Shown piece by piece: positions 59,141-64,000 of a DNA stretch of 64,000 nt (position 1 is its first letter; every line of letters starts with the position of its first letter). The notes below the pieces were generated by a model. That model made no database searches. It had not been told where the DNA came from and saw only the letters and a list, made by a program, of their open reading frames with translations. The translations under genes were made by a program, and so were the position numbers. Source of the DNA: Luminiphilus sp. (GTDB lineage: Bacteria; Pseudomonadota; Gammaproteobacteria; Pseudomonadales; Halieaceae); NCBI GenBank assembly GCA_016779445.1, contig JADHNP010000002.1, forward strand, positions 22,493 to 86,492, in the 5' to 3' direction.

Positions 59141-60112
59141 ATGTCAGACGCTTTTTTATGCGGGTACACGCTAAACGGGGACGGCTCGGGCACCCCGGTA
59201 GAGGAGGACGGGTTGCGCCGTTTGGGCGCTGAAACACCCCCTGTATGGATCCATCTAAGTGCCCACGCGCCCGCCGCAATCCAGTGGCTCGAAGACGATG
59301 CCTCCCTTCCCGATGACACATTGATCCAAGCACTGCTCGCAGAAGACACCCGTCCGCGTCTGCTCAGCAGGGACGGCGGTGTCCTATTGATTCTGCGCGG
59401 GGTCAACCTTAATCAAAACGCCGAACCAGAGGACATGGTGTCTATTCGCATCTGGGCGGAGCCGCAGCGACTTATTTCGGTGCAGCTGCGAGATCTGCGC
59501 GGCGTTGCCGAAATGCGGCAGCACCTCGAATCGGGATCGGGACCGATTGATATTGGCGATTTGATCGCCACCTTTGTAGAAGGGTCGATCGCGCGAATGT
59601 CTCCCGTCATGAGGGACTTGGCAGACAGTATCGATGAGATGGAAGACCGTACTCTGTCAGCACAGTTGCATGGACTCAGGGAGGAAATCGTCTCTATGCG
59701 CCGAAAAACGGTTATTTTCAATCGATTTCTGGCGCCTCAGCAAGACATCGTGCAACGACTGAGCCAGACTGAGCTCGCACCACTCGATCCAAACCAGCGC
59801 AGTCGCCTGCTGGAAGCACACAATGACATTGCAAGGTTTGTTGAGGACCTGCAAGCGCTGAGAGAACGCTCTCACGCCGTGCAAGACGAGATCGCCAACA
59901 TGCTCTCCGAGAGACTCAACCGCAATACCTACGTATTCTCCATCATCGCGGCCGTATTTATACCCCTGAGTTTCCTCACCGGTTTATTGGGTATCAACGT
60001 ACCGGGGATTCCTGGCGCCGATGATCCCAGAGCGTTTCTTATTTTCTGTGGCATTCTAGTTGCAGTAGTGTTGGCACAGATCGCAGTATTTAAAAAATTG
60101 CATTGGTTTTAA
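59141..60112 (+). CDS. CorA-family transporter, ZntB-like
   Basis: A 323-residue inner-membrane cation transporter with a large cytoplasmic N-terminal domain and two C-terminal helices (about residues 262-282 and 295-317). The signature loop between them reads GLLGINVPGIPG. CorA magnesium channels have GMN and ZntB zinc transporters often have GIN/GVN, so ZntB-type zinc transport is favoured. The helix EEIVSMRRKTVIFNRFLAPQ matches ZntB. It is transcribed alone. Confidence 0.88.
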   Translation: MSDAFLCGYTLNGDGSGTPVEEDGLRRLGAETPPVWIHLSAHAPAAIQWLEDDASLPDDTLIQALLAEDTRPRLLSRDGGVLLILRGVNLNQNAEPEDMVSIRIWAEPQRLISVQLRDLRGVAEMRQHLESGSGPIDIGDLIATFVEGSIARMSPVMRDLADSIDEMEDRTLSAQLHGLREEIVSMRRKTVIFNRFLAPQQDIVQRLSQTELAPLDPNQRSRLLEAHNDIARFVEDLQALRERSHAVQDEIANMLSERLNRNTYVFSIIAAVFIPLSFLTGLLGINVPGIPGADDPRAFLIFCGILVAVVLAQIAVFKKLHWF

Positions 60113-60241
60113 CTGGGGAGCTAAGAAGTTACTACGAGCAACTTCAATCTTAAAAAGTGTTGCCCCCCCTGATCCGGAAGCGGTAGCTGGCAGCGATGAC
60201 CCCTTCCTCACACCGCTCACTCGCAGTAAAGGAGCAATGAC

Positions 60242-61783
60242 ATGACTCGAATCATCCTTGCCGCCGTCGTCGCGCTTTCCCTGGTGCTGGGCATAACACT
60301 ATTCACTCCCTGGCTGATGGGGGTGGGACGTGGGACTGAAACAGCGTCTACGATAAAGGCCGACTACCCTCTGACTTTTCCTGACGATTTTGCCTGGGGA
60401 GTGGCCGTTGCAGCACAACATGTGGAGCACCAACAGCCCAGCGATTGGACTGCCTTTGAAAAGCGAGTGATCGCAGAGGGCAAAACGGGAACGGGAGATC
60501 AACCCGGACAAGCCAAGCCCGGCCACATTCGCGATCTAGATCTCGTTTCCGAGGAAGTACGACGCAAAAAAGTCGACTTCGACTCTCGCTACGAAGAGGA
60601 CTTTGAGCAACTGGCAGCGCTAGGGCTGAACAGTTATCGATTTAGCCTTTCCTGGGCTCGCTTATTTCCACGCCCGAATATGACCGAACCGGACGCGGCT
60701 GGCGTGGCTTTTTATCGCGATGTCATCGCTGCCGCCAAATCCCATGGCCTGACACCTCACGTATCCCTGTTTCATTTCTCTACGCCCGAGTGGTTCTGGG
60801 AGGATCAAGACGGTCAACGTGGCTGGGAACGTGCCGACGCACTCACCCACTGGAACCGCTACGTCAGCGCCGTCTCGAGACTGTTCGGAGCTGACATTGA
60901 CTTTTGGTGCACCCTGAACGAACCCATGGTGTATGTGCTGTGGGGTTATATCGAGGGCGTTTTTCCACCACTGGAGCAGCGTGCCGCTCCTGTGGATGCT
61001 GCACCAGTCATTACACAGCTGCTGAGAGCCCATGCCGATGCCTATCAAATTCTGCACAAGGATGCGGCATCTCGGGGGCAATCCATATCAGTTGGGTTAA
61101 CCCAGCACACACGGGCCTTCGAGCCCTGGCGTAACTGGCACCCCGTCGATCGGCTCACAGCGGGCTTTGTACAGCAGGCTTTTATTTGGGATGTGCTGGA
61201 CGCGATCGAGACCGGGACTTACACGATGACCGACACGGCATACTCGGCAACCATTGATGGGTTGGCCGGCACTCAGGATTACGTTGGCATTAATTACTAC
61301 GGGCGGTTTTATGTACAGATGGACATCGACGCGATGGCAGCAGGCCCGGTCACCCATACCCACGACCCCAACGACCCCGAGGAACTCACCAGTGATTTAG
61401 GGTGGGCGCTCTACCCTATTGGCTTCAGCACTGTTCTCAACGAAGCTTGGCAACGCTACGGTAAACCCATCCAGATTTTAGAAAACGGCATCGCGGATGC
61501 CAGTACAAATGACACATTGCGCCAGACTTTTTTGGTCAGCCACCTTCGCGAGGTGTGGTATGCCATGAACGTGCTAGGCATTGATATCGACGGCTACTTC
61601 CACTGGTCCCACCTCGACAACTTCGAGTGGGCTGAGGGGTTCGGTCCCCGCTTCGGCTTGTTCGCAGTAGACTATGAAAACGAGTTCTCCCGCACCGCGC
61701 GCCCCAGCGCGGCGGTTTATGCCGACATCATCCGATCGGGCATCAGTGAAGCCACCTGGCAGCAGACCCGAGGACCTTTTTAA
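60242..61783 (+). CDS. Glycoside hydrolase family 1 protein with N-terminal membrane anchor
   Basis: A 513-residue GH1 enzyme (beta-glucosidase-like). The acid/base Glu is in FWCTLNEPMVYVLWGY, the nucleophile Glu in PIQILENGIAD, and YFHWSHLDNFEWAEGFGPRF is the GH1 C-terminal signature. The region LHVSLFHFSTPEW replaces the usual HWDLP motif, so it is a divergent member. An N-terminal hydrophobic segment (about residues 4-28) suggests export or anchoring facing the periplasm, unusual for GH1. The ATG at 60242 follows AAAGGAGCAATGAC. Confidence 0.9.
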   Translation: MTRIILAAVVALSLVLGITLFTPWLMGVGRGTETASTIKADYPLTFPDDFAWGVAVAAQHVEHQQPSDWTAFEKRVIAEGKTGTGDQPGQAKPGHIRDLDLVSEEVRRKKVDFDSRYEEDFEQLAALGLNSYRFSLSWARLFPRPNMTEPDAAGVAFYRDVIAAAKSHGLTPHVSLFHFSTPEWFWEDQDGQRGWERADALTHWNRYVSAVSRLFGADIDFWCTLNEPMVYVLWGYIEGVFPPLEQRAAPVDAAPVITQLLRAHADAYQILHKDAASRGQSISVGLTQHTRAFEPWRNWHPVDRLTAGFVQQAFIWDVLDAIETGTYTMTDTAYSATIDGLAGTQDYVGINYYGRFYVQMDIDAMAAGPVTHTHDPNDPEELTSDLGWALYPIGFSTVLNEAWQRYGKPIQILENGIADASTNDTLRQTFLVSHLREVWYAMNVLGIDIDGYFHWSHLDNFEWAEGFGPRFGLFAVDYENEFSRTARPSAAVYADIIRSGISEATWQQTRGPF

Positions 61784-61870
61784 ATTATTGTTTGGCGCCG
61801 GCAGGCTGGACACGCGCCAGTCGCTGTGATCATACTGTCGCGCCATAAATCGACAAAAGCTGTAGCAGTG

Positions 61871-63448
61871 ATGCGCCTTTGCCGTCTGGGTCTAGCCCTT
61901 CCCATCCTCATTCTTTTCGGTTGCACAAGCGCGGTGAAAGCGCCCTTTACAATGCCTCAAGCTGAGTGGGCGCTACCTGCGGCTGCCGACGGCGTTCTCG
62001 CTCAGGTCGAAACAGACGTGGCAGCGCGAGCACAGCCAACAAGCAATCAGACTGGCAATTCAAACGAAGGCATTTCGGGTTTTAAGCTGCTCAATAGTGG
62101 TGAGGATGCTCTCAAATGGCGGCTAGCACTGATCGACTCCGCGACGCAAAGCATCGACACGCAGTACTACCTCTATCACAGCGATAGTACCGGCTTACTC
62201 TTCACGAGCCGATTGCTGGAGGCTGCTGATCGCGGGGTTAAAGTACGCATTATTATCGATGATATGGGCACTTTGGCGGTCAGCCCGTCGCAGGCAAAGC
62301 TTCGTGACAGCATGGGCGCATTAATGATCGCCCATCCCAACATCTCACTGCGCTTATTCAACAGCAGCGGCAATCGCAGCCTGCTCGGGCGTGGTTGGAA
62401 TTTTACCACTGATTTTGAGCAACTTAATCACCGCATGCACAACAAATCCCTCACGGCTGATAATCACGCAACCATAGTGGGCGGTCGTAATATCGGCGAC
62501 GAGTACATAGGGCTCAATACGCATTTTAATTTTCGCGATATCGACGTTCTGGGCTTTGGCCCCGTGGCGAGGCAGACATCATCTGTTTTCGACGCATTCT
62601 GGAATAGCGGCTGGGTCATTACTGCCGACCCTTCCACTCAAACAAAGGCAGAGGGCGTTTATACGACCCAACGCCTTGCACTGGAGCGGGAACTCAGTCA
62701 ATCAAAGGCTCTCGAGGGATTTTCACTGGTGGCGAGAAGCTGGGAGTCTGAATTCGATGCGCTGACGCCTTCACTCCACCTTGGCCCGAGCGAAGTCTTG
62801 ACGGATAGACCCGGTTCGAACGGCATCAGCAATGAAGTCTATGACTGGGTGACGCAAAATCTGCCGAAGGTACAAACAGAACTCTTGATCACTAACGCGT
62901 ACCTCATTCCGGAGACTCAGGGCGTCGCGGTTCTTGACGATCTAGTGGCGGCTGGTGCTGAAGTGACAATTCATACTAATTCGTTGTCATCACATGATGT
63001 CCCCGCGGTGAACAGCCATTACAAGGTTTGGCGAAAACCCATTCTGGAGTCTGGCGTATCCCTATTCGAGGCGAGGTACGACGCATCGATCAAAACATCG
63101 ATAGTCGATACCAAACCCATCAGTGCACGCTACATGGGACTGCACTCTAAATCGTTGGTAATGGATCGGCGCTTTGCCGTGATCGGCTCTGCCAACCTCG
63201 ATCCGCGCTCGGCCTTTTTGAATTCGGAGATGATTGCGATCATTGACAGCAAAAGCCTTGCCGAAGAACTGGCACAAGCTATTCTTCTCGACACGTCTGC
63301 CGCGAACAGCTGGGAAGTGAGCCTGAACGAGAAGAATAAAATCATTTGGAGCAACGACGTCGAATCTGTCAGTCGGCAGCCCGTCCGGAACGGCTGGCAA
63401 AGATTTCAGGATCTGTTCTTTATGCTTTTTCCCAAGCGCCTTTATTAA
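61871..63448 (+). CDS. Phospholipase D-family lipoprotein (cardiolipin synthase C-like)
   Basis: A 525-residue protein. The signal peptide ends in lipobox ILFGC (Cys about 18). Two HKD catalytic motifs are present: HNKSLTADNHATIVGGRNIG (about residue 194) and HSKSLVMDRRFAVIGSANLD (about residue 423), each with the His, Lys and Asp. The first half includes DTQYYLYHSDSTG and VRIIIDDMG. The layout matches ClsC/YmdC-type PLD proteins that make cardiolipin or act on phospholipids; being a lipoprotein it should work in the periplasm. ATG 61871 is chosen to begin the signal peptide; the frame opens at 61826. Confidence 0.9.
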   Translation: MRLCRLGLALPILILFGCTSAVKAPFTMPQAEWALPAAADGVLAQVETDVAARAQPTSNQTGNSNEGISGFKLLNSGEDALKWRLALIDSATQSIDTQYYLYHSDSTGLLFTSRLLEAADRGVKVRIIIDDMGTLAVSPSQAKLRDSMGALMIAHPNISLRLFNSSGNRSLLGRGWNFTTDFEQLNHRMHNKSLTADNHATIVGGRNIGDEYIGLNTHFNFRDIDVLGFGPVARQTSSVFDAFWNSGWVITADPSTQTKAEGVYTTQRLALERELSQSKALEGFSLVARSWESEFDALTPSLHLGPSEVLTDRPGSNGISNEVYDWVTQNLPKVQTELLITNAYLIPETQGVAVLDDLVAAGAEVTIHTNSLSSHDVPAVNSHYKVWRKPILESGVSLFEARYDASIKTSIVDTKPISARYMGLHSKSLVMDRRFAVIGSANLDPRSAFLNSEMIAIIDSKSLAEELAQAILLDTSAANSWEVSLNEKNKIIWSNDVESVSRQPVRNGWQRFQDLFFMLFPKRLY

Positions 63449-63677
63449 CACAGCGTAGTACGGATCGCCAAAGCGCACCGCACGCGAGCGCTCGCAGAAC
63501 CTCTCGATCGACCTGGAGAAAAAAGCATTGTTGACTGTTTTTCACGGCGGCGTTACCTTGCCATGGCGCTCGCGGACAGTCGTAAGGAGCCCGCACCTAC
63601 CTCTAAGTCCGTATTCGGCTCGCATGTCAGCCAGCTTGGAGTGAGCCACCAAAATAAAACGTCCAAGGAGACCGACC

Positions 63678-64000
63678 GTGTCTATCCCAAAGGAAACACT
63701 TCTGCATTCATATCGTTCCATGAAAACGATCCGCGAATTCGAAGAACGCGTCCATGCGGAAATCATGAATGGCCAAATTCCCGGCTTTACCCACTTATAT
63801 ACGGGTCAGGAAGCCAACGCGGTTGCCGTGTGTGCTCACCTCGATGAGAGCGATACGATTATTAGTACGCATCGTGGTCATGGTCATTGTATTGCCAAGG
63901 GCGCCGACGTCTCCGGCATGATGAAAGAGCTATTTGGATCCTCTGAAGGCCTTTGCAAGGGCAAAGGCGGTTCGATGCACGTGGCAGACATCGACAAAGG
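63678..64000 (+). CDS. Thiamine-dependent 2-oxo acid/acetoin dehydrogenase E1 alpha subunit (partial)
   Basis: The first 107 residues of an E1 alpha protein, cut by the window end. It begins MSIPKETLLHSYRSMKTIRE, then HLYTGQEANAVAVCAHLDES, STHRGHGHCIAKGADVSGMM and GKGGSMHVADI. The H-R-G-H-G-H pattern and GKGGSMH are typical of pyruvate/acetoin dehydrogenase alpha subunits, which decarboxylate the keto acid using thiamine diphosphate. GTG 63678 is preceded by AAGGAG. Beta and E2 subunits would be expected downstream, outside the window. Confidence 0.9.
   Translation, partial: MSIPKETLLHSYRSMKTIREFEERVHAEIMNGQIPGFTHLYTGQEANAVAVCAHLDESDTIISTHRGHGHCIAKGADVSGMMKELFGSSEGLCKGKGGSMHVADIDK

Noticed and set aside
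60125-60145. GAAGTT-N9-AACTTC hairpin after zntB as a terminator
   Set aside because: Only a 6-bp, AT-containing stem with no T-run directly after it.

Overview
The window looks like chromosomal DNA from a free-living, probably marine gammaproteobacterium, most likely of the Cellvibrionales/Pseudomonadales side (Halieaceae-like). This is inferred from gene order and protein character, since no rRNA is present. Two classic gammaproteobacterial neighbourhoods are visible. The first is sfsA-dksA-gluQ-[cbrB-like]-pcnB-folK-[dNK]-panB-panC. The second is carA-carB-greA-...-yhbY/rlmE-ftsH-folP-glmM-secG-tRNA-Leu-...-tRNA-fMet-rimP-nusA-infB-rbfA-truB-rpsO-pnp. No phage, IS element, CRISPR array or integrase was seen.

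Layout. 1-206: no supported gene. 207-7017: RND/MMPL exporter and Mpl (peptidoglycan recycling), a divergent PPi-type phosphofructokinase, and an M15 peptidase with SfsA. 7018-14752: DksA with a lysine/alanine repeat tail, GluQ-RS, a CbrB-like sigma-54 activator without its usual kinase CbrA, a 374-bp gene-free interval, PcnB, FolK, a deoxynucleoside kinase, PanB and PanC. 14749-18871: a two-component acetate-type sodium symporter divergent from acetyl-CoA synthetase. 18944-20359: NhaC-type antiporter. 20375-29250: the pnp-to-rimP translation/RNA operon with initiator tRNA, read on the minus strand. 29450-31814: two accessory genes, a stand-alone FliG C-terminal domain protein and a CotH-kinase lipoprotein. 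32003-37593: tRNA-Leu, secG, glmM, folP, ftsH and rlmE. 37681-45384: yhbY, an unrecognised small gene, feoB/feoA with a Fur-box-like site, greA and carBA. 45621-54326: an SDR and an MFS transporter, then a seven-gene minus-strand acyl-CoA catabolic cluster headed by a perfect dyad. 54616-57932: Lrp-type regulator, alanine dehydrogenase and a PLP decarboxylase. 58156-64000: a duplicated-domain lipoprotein, a ZntB/CorA transporter, a membrane-anchored GH1 glycosidase, a PLD-family lipoprotein, and the start of a 2-oxo acid dehydrogenase E1 alpha gene cut by the window edge.

The most interesting signal is the 10238-10611 interval between cbrB and pcnB, which is where Pseudomonas carries the crcZ small RNA. 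It contains two direct 16-bp repeats exactly 21 bp apart, ending in GTAACA. About 75 bp further on is a GG-N10-GC sigma-54 promoter, followed at the predicted transcript start by A-rich AANAANAA-type tracts like those that CrcZ uses to titrate Hfq/Crc. A GTAACA-N5-TGTTAC palindrome also sits just upstream of the cbrB-like gene. Together these suggest a CbrB/CrcZ-like carbon-catabolite circuit in which the regulator has lost both CbrA and a recognisable phosphorylation pocket. Gene starts were moved inward from the longest reading frame where a Shine-Dalgarno sequence or family homology supported it; each case is stated.
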